DNA from: an uncultured Christensenella sp.
GTDB taxonomy: Bacteria > Bacillota > Clostridia > Christensenellales > Borkfalkiaceae
Direction: 5' to 3'
Assembly (NCBI GenBank): GCA_910578145.1
Contig: CAJTPJ010000016.1
Span: 1-27,297 of the forward strand
DNA: 27,297 nt
Positions 13,614-21,734 of this stretch are shown here, in pieces; within the stretch, counting starts at the first letter, position 1, and every line of letters starts with the position of its first letter. The notes under the pieces are model-generated. The model had not been told where the DNA came from and did not search any database. It saw only the letters and a list, made by a program, of their open reading frames with translations. The position numbers and the translations under genes are program-made.

Positions 13614-15332
13614 ATGAAAATTTCCGAACTTAATAATTATTTAACAGAATATGTTGCCGACGAAGATATTAAGTCACTTTTAATAGACGGTAAGTGGGGA
13701 ATAGGCAAAACATATACAATAACTCAGTTTTTAAAAAGCATATCGGCAAATAAAGAAATAAAAGCGCATTATTGCTCACTTTTCGGGTGTCCTGATATTA
13801 ACACCTTGCACCAGCAACTGTACGCAAAATTCCATCCGCATAAAATAAGAGGACTTAAGGCGTTAAGCTATGTTCCTTTGGCGGTAAATCTTACGACAAC
13901 ACTTGGCTTTGAAACAGGAATAGACACCTCTAAAATAGCTGAAGATATTGAGTCAAACCGAATCTATAAATCAATTAATATAAAAGAAAAGACCTGTTTG
14001 GTTATATTTGACGATTTAGAGCGCACGATAAACTATTCAACGATAAATATGGAAGAATTGTTGGGTTATTTCAACCGTCTTCGGTCAGAGAATATTAAAA
14101 TTATTGTTCTTTGCAATGAAGAGGAAATACATGACGAAATTTTTAATAAATTTAAAGAAAAGGTATTTGACAGGAGCATAAATATCGAGCAATGCGACGA
14201 TTCTGTAATCGAAAAATTTTTTGGTGACAATTATAAGTATTTAAAAAACAATTCGTTAGAGCTTATTGAAGATAATCTCAGAACGGCATACAAGATAAGC
14301 ATATTTTTAAACGAAGCAAACAAGTTTTTAAAGGAAAATAAGGTTAAAATTGATACCGAAGATCTAATCTTTGTATGTACAAATATTGTATCTGAATTTT
14401 TTACCCAAACCTTATCCCAAAAATATAAAGCCGACTTGGACGAACGCGCAAAAAGCGAAGATAATTTTACCGCGTTTTATACTCGTTTAGAATTGGAAAA
14501 ACAAGGCTCAGACGAATTTAGAGTGGAAGCAATTAGCAGGAACTTAGCTAATCATTCTGTCTTTGTTGATAATACAATATTAAATTCATTATATAGGCTA
14601 TTCGTATATTTAGATAAGAGCTCAGTTAACAAGGTAAAAACAAAAGAAAATATTTTCTATGAAAATAAAATATTTTACTTGTCTGACGAAAATAAGGTTA
14701 AGTACATTGACAATAAAATCAAAGTGTTAGACAATTCAAACATACATATTCCCGATAACGAAATTATCGGAGAAATAGAAAGCTGGTTAAAATATTGCAC
14801 TTGGTATTTCACTGACGATATTTTGAATAACCTTGTCACCAGAATACTGCAACTGTCTGAAACCAAGGTCAATAAAAATATTGCCAATGCGTTTATTAAT
14901 CACGAACATATATTGGATAAAAAAGATGTATTATTAAGAAAATTTTTTGAACTTCTTAAAGCAAAAACTAAGCAGAAACTAGAAATTTGGTGTATTAATT
15001 ATTTCAAAACGATTATTGACAATTTGAATAATTACAGCGGACAATTATCCCAACTGTTACATTTTTTAAATCAAAATAATCTCGACATTCCAAATGAGTT
15101 GGTTGACATAATTGTAAAAAATAATTTCTTCATTCCTGATTTATCCGGAGATATAAACATTAACTTATGGGATTTTTGTCATTCAATATGCTATTTTGTA
15201 GTAAATAAAATGCCAAAGCATAAAGAAGTTTTAAGTAACTATCTGTTATCGTTAAAAAATTATAATAAAAATTCAAAATGTTTATCTGAACGAATACAAT
15301 CTTTAATTGACAACGCAATTTATCCAGTTTAA
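13614..15332 (+). CDS. KAP-like P-loop NTPase, probable defence protein
   Basis: This is a 572-residue cytosolic ATPase. Walker A is GKWGIGKT (residues 26-33), Walker B LVIFDDLER (129-137) and a sensor-like segment IIVLCNEEEI (163-172), followed by KEKVFDR. The GxWGxGKT plus DDLER combination is that of KAP-type STAND-related NTPases, several of which are defence-associated. Unlike classic KAP proteins there is no obvious membrane segment. The C-terminal 370 residues are alpha-helical, Asn/Lys-rich and match nothing I recognise. ATG 13614 is set by AGGAGG 7 bases upstream; a longer in-frame start at 13449 is not supported. Composition is much more AT-rich than the core to its left (14101-14160 has 13 G+C of 60), marking acquired DNA. 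Confidence 0.75.
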   Translation: MKISELNNYLTEYVADEDIKSLLIDGKWGIGKTYTITQFLKSISANKEIKAHYCSLFGCPDINTLHQQLYAKFHPHKIRGLKALSYVPLAVNLTTTLGFETGIDTSKIAEDIESNRIYKSINIKEKTCLVIFDDLERTINYSTINMEELLGYFNRLRSENIKIIVLCNEEEIHDEIFNKFKEKVFDRSINIEQCDDSVIEKFFGDNYKYLKNNSLELIEDNLRTAYKISIFLNEANKFLKENKVKIDTEDLIFVCTNIVSEFFTQTLSQKYKADLDERAKSEDNFTAFYTRLELEKQGSDEFRVEAISRNLANHSVFVDNTILNSLYRLFVYLDKSSVNKVKTKENIFYENKIFYLSDENKVKYIDNKIKVLDNSNIHIPDNEIIGEIESWLKYCTWYFTDDILNNLVTRILQLSETKVNKNIANAFINHEHILDKKDVLLRKFFELLKAKTKQKLEIWCINYFKTIIDNLNNYSGQLSQLLHFLNQNNLDIPNELVDIIVKNNFFIPDLSGDININLWDFCHSICYFVVNKMPKHKEVLSNYLLSLKNYNKNSKCLSERIQSLIDNAIYPV

Positions 15333-15492
15333 AAAGATTGAATTTTTCCTTAAAACTACTGCTTACTTCACAATTTACTGTGAATCTGTCTTAAAACAAT
15401 GTTAAATAATACGCCATATGACAACTTTATATCTTGTATTCTTATAAAAAATAAATTTTTTGTGAAATTTAACTTATCAATCCTTATACCCA

Positions 15493-15520
15493 TTGACATT
15501 AATAAGATTTATGATAAAAT
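15493..15520 (+). promoter_or_regulatory. sigma-A promoter for the small basic gene
   Basis: TTGACA (15493-15498) and TAAAAT (15515-15520) are 16 bases apart. The stretch 15333-15671 otherwise contains an inverted repeat TTCACA/TGTGAA (15367-15384) and a purine-rich leader. That leader carries an 11-base perfect SD, AAAGGAGGTGA (15628-15638), not followed by a usable start, then a second SD AAGGAGGT (15656-15663) serving ATG 15672. Confidence 0.7.
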
Positions 15521-15671
15521 TTAAGTATCTTTAAACTGAGAATAAAAATAAGACCCGATATAAAAAAGGAAAGCCGAAAAGTTAAAGATTGAAAAGAAAG
15601 TAAAGGCTAAGAAAGAACGGAACGGGCAAAGGAGGTGAGTTTAGAGAAATATTATAAGGAGGTAAATTACA

Positions 15672-15913
15672 ATGAGTTTGGTAAAGGCTTTTGGAAAACT
15701 TTTTGCTAAAGGTGCAAGCAGACAGATTACCAAAATTCAAGTTTCTAATGCAGGCAATAAAGCCTATAAAGAAACAGGTAAAAAAATGCAAGCCGCACGA
15801 AGCCAAGGCAAATATATAAATGGCTCAAAAGCATATCACGCTAATAAACGAAGAATCATAAAAAAGCTTATCGTAATGGACGTGATAGAGAAAACTTCAT
15901 TAATGACATATAA
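15672..15913 (+). CDS. small basic protein with a -1 frameshift at A AAA AAG
   Basis: ATG 15672 has a strong SD and a good promoter. The first 65 residues (MSLVKAFGKLFAKGASRQIT... to NKRRIIKK) are lysine/arginine-rich. The zero frame then runs on through the terminator hairpin at 15919-15942 and into the antisense of the helicase gene to 16136, which is implausible. At 15860-15866 there is A AAA AAG in the correct phase for -1 slippage. The -1 frame continues AYRNGRDRENFINDI and stops at TAA 15911-15913, 5 bases before the terminator, giving 80 residues. Either programmed frameshifting makes the protein, or an A was lost from a run of seven (mutation or sequencing error). Function unknown; the basic character would suit nucleic acid binding. 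Confidence 0.6.
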
Positions 15914-15918
15914 ATTTG

Positions 15919-15947
15919 TAGCCGTGGGAAAACCCACGGCTATTTTT
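15919..15947 (+). terminator. intrinsic terminator between convergent units
   Basis: TAGCCGTGGG (15919-15928) and CCCACGGCTA (15933-15942) form a perfect 10-bp stem with loop AAAA, followed by five T on the plus strand. On the minus strand the downstream bases are less T-rich, so leftward termination of the restriction-like operon here is weaker. Confidence 0.85.
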
Positions 15948-15954
15948 CAATATT

Positions 15955-16041
15955 TTATTCTTCATCCATTAAGTCATAAAAAACTAATTCCTCTACCCAA
16001 TCGTCAACGTCGTCGGGAATGTCGTTATAAAATCGAACCAT
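15955..16041 (-). CDS. 28-residue acidic microprotein at the end of the restriction-like operon
   Basis: ATG 16041 follows the helicase stop (16049-16051) by 7 bases, and GAGGTGGG overlapping that stop serves as SD. The peptide opens MVRFYNDIPDDVDDWVEE and ends DLMDEE. Acidic residues dominate and there are almost no basic ones. It ends just before the terminator stem. The tight coupling suggests a real last gene. Possible roles are regulator of the helicase, DNA mimic or assembly factor; all are speculation. No known family is recognised. Confidence 0.5.
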   Translation of the reverse strand: MVRFYNDIPDDVDDWVEELVFYDLMDEE

Positions 16042-16048
16042 ACCCACC

Positions 16049-18529
16049 TCACGCACTCTCAATATCAGTATTCAAAATCACCGTGTCGAAGCCACCTATG
16101 CGTTTTTCTTCGGAATGGCGGTTAATGCCCGTGTAGGATAAAGACGAATCCTCGTACCTCTTAAACTTGAATACGGCGTCGTTCATTAAAGGCGCGTTGA
16201 AAACGTTTAAACTGCAAAGCAGCTCAAAATCTTTCACGTCCAAGCCAGTAACCTTTTTAAACAGTCCAGGCTCTAACTGCGTGATAACCTCTTTCAACGT
16301 CTGCTCCCTGAAATCGGTCAGATACATAAACACAGGCACGCGCGTGGCAAACTTAATCAGCTTTTCCTGAATCATTTTGCGCTTTGATTTGTACTCTTTT
16401 TCGTCCTCGGAAAGCTCCTTTTTCTCTGCGGGCGTCAGCTCCCGTTCGCTCGCCTTTTCCTTCGCCTTTTTAATCTTTTCAGACTTATTGATAATTGTTT
16501 CCAAATCGGTGTTTAAAGAACGGAAACCTTCGATACTCATAAGCGCGTCCATCGCCCGCTCGTTAGCCATCAGTCGCGCAAGTGTGTTGTTATCCACGTT
16601 GACCAAAAGCGCCGACTCCCACCGCCGCGCAAGCAAAGTTGCCGTCGTGCCGCTCATTGCAATGTCCAAAATGCCCGCCGCGTCAATCTGCTTCATAGAG
16701 CTTCCGTCGTAGGCAAGCACGGGCAAAAACTTGATAAACTCCGCCACCTTCTTTTCGGGGTTGACCTCGTCCACGTTCAGTCGGCACGAATAGTCGGCAA
16801 TCTGCCTGAGCGCGCGCTCGGGCGCAAAGTCGAAAACGTAGCACTCGCTTTTGATAATCTCTTCCCCGTTCGGGTCGGTTTCGCTTTTAACCGTCCATGG
16901 CGACTGCACGCGGAACGCCGCCTGAAAATACGTTTCGGGGCTGGTAAGATTGCGTAACATAAAAATGCCCGTCCACGGCTTGACCGTAACGCCCGTCGTC
17001 AGCTTGCCGCAAGAAAGAGTTATTGACTTTGAATTGAGCGGGTTTTCCATTGCCTGCTTTACGGGCGGAAGAGCATTCAAGCCGATTCCCGCCTGTGCGC
17101 CCGCGCAAACCACCACGTTGTAATCGTGGTAAAACTTGTTCTGCCTCTTCGCCAAAAGATTGCGCATAGCGTAACACGCCGCCACGCTCGGCAAAAACCA
17201 AAAAGTGTGCGAAAGCAAATTCAAAAGCTGACCGTTACTGAACGGCAACGGCGGCTTTTTTGCGCCAAGCTTTAAATTGTCAACCGTCGTTTCGAGGTAG
17301 TTGCCGCGGATTAAGTCCAGCCACTTCTGTACTTCGTCCTCATACTTGAAACGCGCAAACTCCCCCTCGCCCTCGGCGGCGAAAAACACGTTTAAATCGA
17401 ACTCGTCAAACTCCCCGCCCGAGGCAATGTTCGTAATGCTTTCGGGCAACTGATAGGTTAAGAGAACCATTCTCGGCAAGGCGGAATACGGGTTTTGTCC
17501 GCGGGATATGTCCCAGTTAAGCTTTTCCCGCTGCTCGTCGGAATAAGTCCAGTTGTAAATCTGCTCCTCGATAAATTCGCCCGAGGATATGGCGCGGAAA
17601 GGCGTTCCCGACAAGTATAGATATGACCGCGTAGATATGGGCATATAGTCCTCGTTAAAGAATTCCTGCCCGCCGTCCTCGGCTTTGTTTTCCCTGTCGT
17701 CCTCCGCCTCGAAAAGCTCCTTCGCGTTCTCGCGCCACGCGCCGTAATGATATTCGTCGAACACAACCATATCCCACGCGACGGTGTGCGCCCACTCGTT
17801 TTTGAGCTTAATTCCGCCCGCCTTGTTCTTGCCCAAAAAGTCTTGGAAAGAGGCAAAGCAAACAAACGGCTTGCCGTGGTCAATCTGCTCGTAGGAAAGT
17901 CCGCCTCGGGCAATAAATTGCCAACCCTCGAAATCGACGTGAGATAATAAATCTTCTTCCCAGGCACTCTGTACGGCGGGCTTGAAAGTGAGTACTAAAA
18001 TCTTGGTAAAGCCCAGCTCTTTGGCAAGCTGATAGGTTGCAAAAGTCTTGCCGAAACGCATTTTGCAATTCCACAGAAAGTGCGGCGGCTTGCCGGCATC
18101 AATGGTCATATAATCAAGGAAATAGTCCGCCGTCTTTTTAACCGCCTCCCGCTGTTCGGGGCGCATTGCAAAAGTCTGATTGCGGTTTTCCACGTTGGCT
18201 TTACCCGATTGAACGGCATATATGGCGGCTTCAACGTCCTTTACGGTGCATTTGAACCACTCGCCGTTGGGGTTGGGGAAGCCCTTCTTTTTCAAGATTT
18301 TATGTACGTCTTTATCGGTGAAAGTCGTGCCGTCGCTCTTCATTGCGGGCGCGGAAAATTCTATTTTATACGACCGTACGGGCGTGAGCGTTGGGTACTG
18401 CTCGGCGACGCGCTCCTCAACGCTTTTAGTGGTGTAACCAACTTTAAGCATATCGGGGTAGCGGATATCGCTGTAAGCATAAATTTTCGGCTGACTATTC
18501 GGTCTGCTTTTAAAAAATTCTATCGGCAT
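16049..18529 (-). CDS. T5orf172/GIY-YIG-type domain fused to superfamily 2 helicase (restriction-type)
   Basis: This is an 826-residue protein. Residues 15-102 resemble a T5orf172/GIY-YIG nuclease-type domain (KIYAYSDIRYPDMLKVGYT, then VEER, VHKILKKKG, NGEWFKC). A helicase core follows: motif I KMRFGKT (156-162), II VVFDEYHY (255-262), III LSGTPF (306-311), V TTGVTV (511-516) and VI FQAAFRVQSPW (535-545). Residues about 690-740 form a charged, probably coiled-coil stretch. The N-terminal domain may cut DNA, with the helicase translocating it, like the Res subunits of type I/III systems. AAGGA lies about 8 bases before the ATG, 12 bases after the DUF2971 stop. The gene is GC-rich (17581-17640: 32 of 60), unlike DUF2971 next to it. 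Confidence 0.82.
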   Translation of the reverse strand: MPIEFFKSRPNSQPKIYAYSDIRYPDMLKVGYTTKSVEERVAEQYPTLTPVRSYKIEFSAPAMKSDGTTFTDKDVHKILKKKGFPNPNGEWFKCTVKDVEAAIYAVQSGKANVENRNQTFAMRPEQREAVKKTADYFLDYMTIDAGKPPHFLWNCKMRFGKTFATYQLAKELGFTKILVLTFKPAVQSAWEEDLLSHVDFEGWQFIARGGLSYEQIDHGKPFVCFASFQDFLGKNKAGGIKLKNEWAHTVAWDMVVFDEYHYGAWRENAKELFEAEDDRENKAEDGGQEFFNEDYMPISTRSYLYLSGTPFRAISSGEFIEEQIYNWTYSDEQREKLNWDISRGQNPYSALPRMVLLTYQLPESITNIASGGEFDEFDLNVFFAAEGEGEFARFKYEDEVQKWLDLIRGNYLETTVDNLKLGAKKPPLPFSNGQLLNLLSHTFWFLPSVAACYAMRNLLAKRQNKFYHDYNVVVCAGAQAGIGLNALPPVKQAMENPLNSKSITLSCGKLTTGVTVKPWTGIFMLRNLTSPETYFQAAFRVQSPWTVKSETDPNGEEIIKSECYVFDFAPERALRQIADYSCRLNVDEVNPEKKVAEFIKFLPVLAYDGSSMKQIDAAGILDIAMSGTTATLLARRWESALLVNVDNNTLARLMANERAMDALMSIEGFRSLNTDLETIINKSEKIKKAKEKASERELTPAEKKELSEDEKEYKSKRKMIQEKLIKFATRVPVFMYLTDFREQTLKEVITQLEPGLFKKVTGLDVKDFELLCSLNVFNAPLMNDAVFKFKRYEDSSLSYTGINRHSEEKRIGGFDTVILNTDIESA

Positions 18530-18541
18530 TATGAATCCTTT

Positions 18542-19468
18542 TTACCTATATGAAAAAGCTGAAGAATATTCTATACTAGGCATATCTTTTTCCAATTTAC
18601 TTTCACCGAAACTAAATCTTAAAAATTCAACCAGCTCTTCAATTGTCAATTTTGATTTTGGCCCAATATATATAACATTTATAGCCGAAAGTAAATCTAC
18701 TATTTTTAATTCAATATGAGACTGTAAAAATGCATTTCGAGTATCATATTCTCTACCAATTATGTGAAATTTTTTGTTTTTTTCAAGAATGCTATTTAGT
18801 AATTTAAAGTTAAACCTATATTCTTTTTCACAAGTTATCTTAGTATACACCATTCGCCATTCAGCCTCGCTTTTAAAAGCTGCATGCTTATAATATGGGC
18901 GAATATAAGTTCCTTCCAAGTCCCTCTCTAGTTTTTCTTGAATTTCGTTCGCAGAAATTATCGGGATAAAATTCTCAGACAAAAAATTTAAATAATTATT
19001 TATAGCCTCCTCACCATATTCTATTTTGCGTAGTCTAAAACAATCATTTAACTGAACGTTATCACAAAGGTCACTTAATTCATTAATCATATTTAGATAA
19101 CTTGTTGAAAAACCAATGCATACACCGTTAGCATCGTCGGCATAACCGCGCCACTGGCTCAAGTCATCTTCTTTTTCACTAAAGCAAATTGCCCATACGG
19201 GTGAACAATGTTTGGTACTTATTTTATTATAAAATTCATTTTGTAATCTTTCGATTTCTGCTTTAGAAACTGACTCTTCACATCTAAATTTTATGTAATC
19301 CTTTAGATTACAAATAATTTCTGTAGCCAAATACTTTTGCTCTAAAGAATCATTCGATTTACCAATTTCAGTCAACCATAATGATTTATTTTTGATTATA
19401 TTAAAAAAAGTATCTAAGCTACAATAATAATAAAGTGTGTCAGGTAATTGCTCTTTAATTTTTTTCAT
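18542..19468 (-). CDS. DUF2971 protein inside the restriction-like operon
   Basis: This 308-residue protein shows the DUF2971 (PF11185-like) pattern: LYYYCSLDTFFNIIKNKSLWLTEIGKSNDS near the N-terminus, then ICFSEKEDDLSQWRGYADDANGVCIGFS, and YKHAAFKSEAEWRMVYT further on. The family is frequent near restriction and defence genes; its activity is not known to me. The opening pattern (short aromatic strand, helix, lW/S, ND) is reminiscent of ADP-ribosyltransferase-like toxins such as DarT, but that is a speculative comparison. The ATG directly follows the methyltransferase stop (TAA then ATG), with GGAGGG as SD, so it is tightly coupled. It is very AT-rich (18781-18840: 13 G+C of 60) compared with the helicase. 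Confidence 0.8.
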   Translation of the reverse strand: MKKIKEQLPDTLYYYCSLDTFFNIIKNKSLWLTEIGKSNDSLEQKYLATEIICNLKDYIKFRCEESVSKAEIERLQNEFYNKISTKHCSPVWAICFSEKEDDLSQWRGYADDANGVCIGFSTSYLNMINELSDLCDNVQLNDCFRLRKIEYGEEAINNYLNFLSENFIPIISANEIQEKLERDLEGTYIRPYYKHAAFKSEAEWRMVYTKITCEKEYRFNFKLLNSILEKNKKFHIIGREYDTRNAFLQSHIELKIVDLLSAINVIYIGPKSKLTIEELVEFLRFSFGESKLEKDMPSIEYSSAFSYR

Positions 19469-21010
19469 TTATCCCTCCATTGGTCTAATCATAGACTCAA
19501 TAAAATTAATTTCTTCTTGCGTTAAATTATACTTTTTATAGAGTTGTTTGTCAATGTCGTTAATAGATTGCCACCAGTATATATCCGAATTATCGGTAAA
19601 ATCCTGAATGGGTACAAACAGGAATTTTTCTTTTGATATATTTATAGAAGTCAATGCTTGCAATAAAAGAAAACGGAAAAACTTTGTCGCTAAATATTGC
19701 TTCAAATTTTTTGCTTTTTCGTAATCCGTATAACAGCCCAAACATAAATAGGTCTCTGTACAGACGTCGCCAGGCGATAACACTTTAAACGTGTTTGAAA
19801 TTACAAGATAGCTTCCGTCGCTTGACGGCTTATTGCCGCCCGACATAGCTTTTGTCATTATGACCTTGTACTTGTCTACTAAATTATCCCTATCCGTAAC
19901 AGCTTCTCTTGAAATAAACGACTTGCCTTTTAATGAAAATAAAATATAATCGTCTTTGTAATAGTCTTTGTGCCCCTCCTCTTTGCTAATAATATTAAAA
20001 CTATTCCTTGAAGAAACTATACTGTCAATAAAAGTTTTACTTACCGCCTTTATCTTTCGGATAATTTCAATTGCAAGATTATCACGCACAAAGACTTCAT
20101 TTTCATTTAATGAACGCAAAACAGCCGATACGGTTTGTTCACCTTTTTTATTAACAACCAAACACTTCCCGCTGTATTCTCTTTCCCATAAAAAGTAGTT
20201 TACACCGCCCGCAATAATTACACCCGGAAAGCAATCCGCGCTGTTGGCATAATCAATCATTGTTGAAATATGTTCCGATTTAAGCATTTTATCTCTGAAA
20301 TCGTCCAAGCCCTTACCGCCCGCAAACCAACGCGACGGCGTAATCATTACAACATATCTGGGGGCTAATTTGATTGCGGCTTCAACAAAATACTGATATA
20401 TAGGCATTGCGCTTGAACCCGTGCCGCCGCCGTCGGATAGCTGATACGGCGGGTTTGAAATTATTACGTCGAACTTCATTTTGAATATTTCCTCTGCATT
20501 CAAAGTGTGTATAAACTGATAGGCGTGGCTCTCTAATTCTTCGCCGCGGTCGTACTCGGTTTGACTCGCCCCGCAAAATACGCATCTGCCATCCTTGAAC
20601 GTGTGCTTTACGTTATTGAAAATTATGTTGCCGTGTTCGTCCTTAAACTTCGTACACACCGAATATTTGCCGTTGGCGTGCTTGGTGCAATAAACGCTGC
20701 GCCGCGACAGCATACCCGTCATTTCCGTTATCGATATGCCGAAAAGCTGTTTTGTGAATATGTGATTTATGCGCTCCTGCTCGTCGGGAATTTCGTCCTT
20801 TAAGCCCGCAATCAGCCGTTTTGCAATCTCGCGCAAGAACACGCCCGACTTGCACGCGGGGTCTAAAAAGGTCATGTTCGGGTTTTTGAACAGCTCCTGC
20901 GGCAACAAATCGAGCATTGAATTTGCAAGCTCGGGCGGGGTGAACACCTCGTCGTTACTAAGGTTTGCAAGGCACGAAAGCACGTCGGGGTTGTATTGCT
21001 TTTTAATCAT
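19469..21010 (-). CDS. N6-adenine DNA methyltransferase, catalytic subunit (Eco57I-like)
   Basis: This 513-residue protein has SAM motif I FLDPACKSGVFL (48-59) and catalytic motif IV SNPPYQL (185-191), so it should methylate adenine N6. Between them lies a cysteine set C108, C119, C143, C146 (YCTKH...VC...CVFC), a probable zinc-binding insertion. The C-terminal half, expected to carry target recognition, is AT-rich (19501-19560: 14 G+C of 60) while the N-terminal part is not (20881-20940: 32 of 60), suggesting exchange of the recognition half. Its start overlaps the end of the other methyltransferase subunit by 8 bases. DUF2971 follows without a gap. Confidence 0.85.
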   Translation of the reverse strand: MIKKQYNPDVLSCLANLSNDEVFTPPELANSMLDLLPQELFKNPNMTFLDPACKSGVFLREIAKRLIAGLKDEIPDEQERINHIFTKQLFGISITEMTGMLSRRSVYCTKHANGKYSVCTKFKDEHGNIIFNNVKHTFKDGRCVFCGASQTEYDRGEELESHAYQFIHTLNAEEIFKMKFDVIISNPPYQLSDGGGTGSSAMPIYQYFVEAAIKLAPRYVVMITPSRWFAGGKGLDDFRDKMLKSEHISTMIDYANSADCFPGVIIAGGVNYFLWEREYSGKCLVVNKKGEQTVSAVLRSLNENEVFVRDNLAIEIIRKIKAVSKTFIDSIVSSRNSFNIISKEEGHKDYYKDDYILFSLKGKSFISREAVTDRDNLVDKYKVIMTKAMSGGNKPSSDGSYLVISNTFKVLSPGDVCTETYLCLGCYTDYEKAKNLKQYLATKFFRFLLLQALTSINISKEKFLFVPIQDFTDNSDIYWWQSINDIDKQLYKKYNLTQEEINFIESMIRPMEG

Positions 21011-21653
21011 ACTTTTGTATCTCCAGATAATGCACGGCGGAAAACTGCTTTACGGGAACGGGCAATTTTTCCTCGGGCGTTAAATCGAACAGCGTTGCTT
21101 GGGTTTGCCTTTCACTGCTCTCCAAAAGATTGCTCATAGTGAAATCTCTTCTTGTAACTTTGCTTTTGATAAAGCCCCATTCGCTAAAAATTATCGGTGT
21201 GCCGTCCGCCTGCAACAATGTGAGCGCGTCGCCGCATACAATATTTTTGCGAAAAACGTAGCGCACGCTTTCAAGATATTTTTCGCTTATTTTGCTTTTG
21301 AACAACGCTTTGTATCTTTGCTTGAAATACTCAAAAAGACGGCTTCTACACTCTTCAACGTTGTCCGCGAGTAATTCCACGCCGTACAAGCTTGACGAGG
21401 CGCACAGGGCGTTTATTTCCCAGTCCCACTGACTGCGTTTGTATTTTTTATCCACCGCGTTCAGCTTGCGTTCGAGAATTTTTATTAAGAAATTGCCGTT
21501 GCCGCAGGCGGGTTCCAAAAAGCGGCTGTCAATGCGCTCGGTTTCCTCTTTGACAAGGTCGAGCATTGCGTTGACTTCCCTTTCCGCCGTAAACACCTCG
21601 CCGTGGTCGCGAACACGTTTTTTCGATTTTGTCTGTTTTTCGTTAGTTGTCAT
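21003..21653 (-). CDS. methyltransferase partner subunit with motif I but no NPPY
   Basis: This 216-residue protein opens with KKRVRDHGEVFTAEREVNAML and SAM motif I FLEPACGNGNFL (45-56), then YGVEL and NIVCGDALTLLQADGTP. No NPPY catalytic motif follows; the equivalent region reads IIFSEWGF. It probably binds SAM or acts as structural partner of the 19469 protein. ATG 21653 is chosen: the longer in-frame ATG at 21704 lies within the -35 of a good promoter, and transcription should begin near 21669. It is the first gene of the operon, divergent from the small XRE gene at 21774. Confidence 0.8.
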   Translation of the reverse strand: MTTNEKQTKSKKRVRDHGEVFTAEREVNAMLDLVKEETERIDSRFLEPACGNGNFLIKILERKLNAVDKKYKRSQWDWEINALCASSSLYGVELLADNVEECRSRLFEYFKQRYKALFKSKISEKYLESVRYVFRKNIVCGDALTLLQADGTPIIFSEWGFIKSKVTRRDFTMSNLLESSERQTQATLFDLTPEEKLPVPVKQFSAVHYLEIQKYD

Positions 21654-21675
21654 AAAATTTCTCAATAGTTTAGAT

Positions 21676-21704
21676 ATTATACTACAATAGGGAAAATAAA
21701 TCAA
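21676..21704 (-). promoter_or_regulatory. promoter of the restriction-like operon
   Basis: On the minus strand TTGATT (complement of 21699-21704) and TATAAT (complement of 21676-21681) are 17 bases apart. An ATAGTTTA half-site at 21665-21672 lies at the predicted start point, matching the arms of the larger palindrome at 21739-21758. Confidence 0.7.
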
Positions 21705-21734
21705 TACTATTGCGAAAATAAAAGCATAAAAAAA

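Noticed and set aside
15635..15709. GTG-started 24-codon frame at the orphan SD
   Set aside because: The GTG lies inside the SD itself, so it could not use it; there is no other SD upstream.
15914..16136. C-terminal zero-frame extension of the small basic gene
   Set aside because: It passes through a perfect terminator hairpin and the antisense of two leftward genes and has no protein-like pattern.
21654..21704. 17-residue N-terminal extension of the methyltransferase partner
   Set aside because: It lies over the -10 and -35 of the operon promoter; ATG 21653 fits the predicted transcript start.
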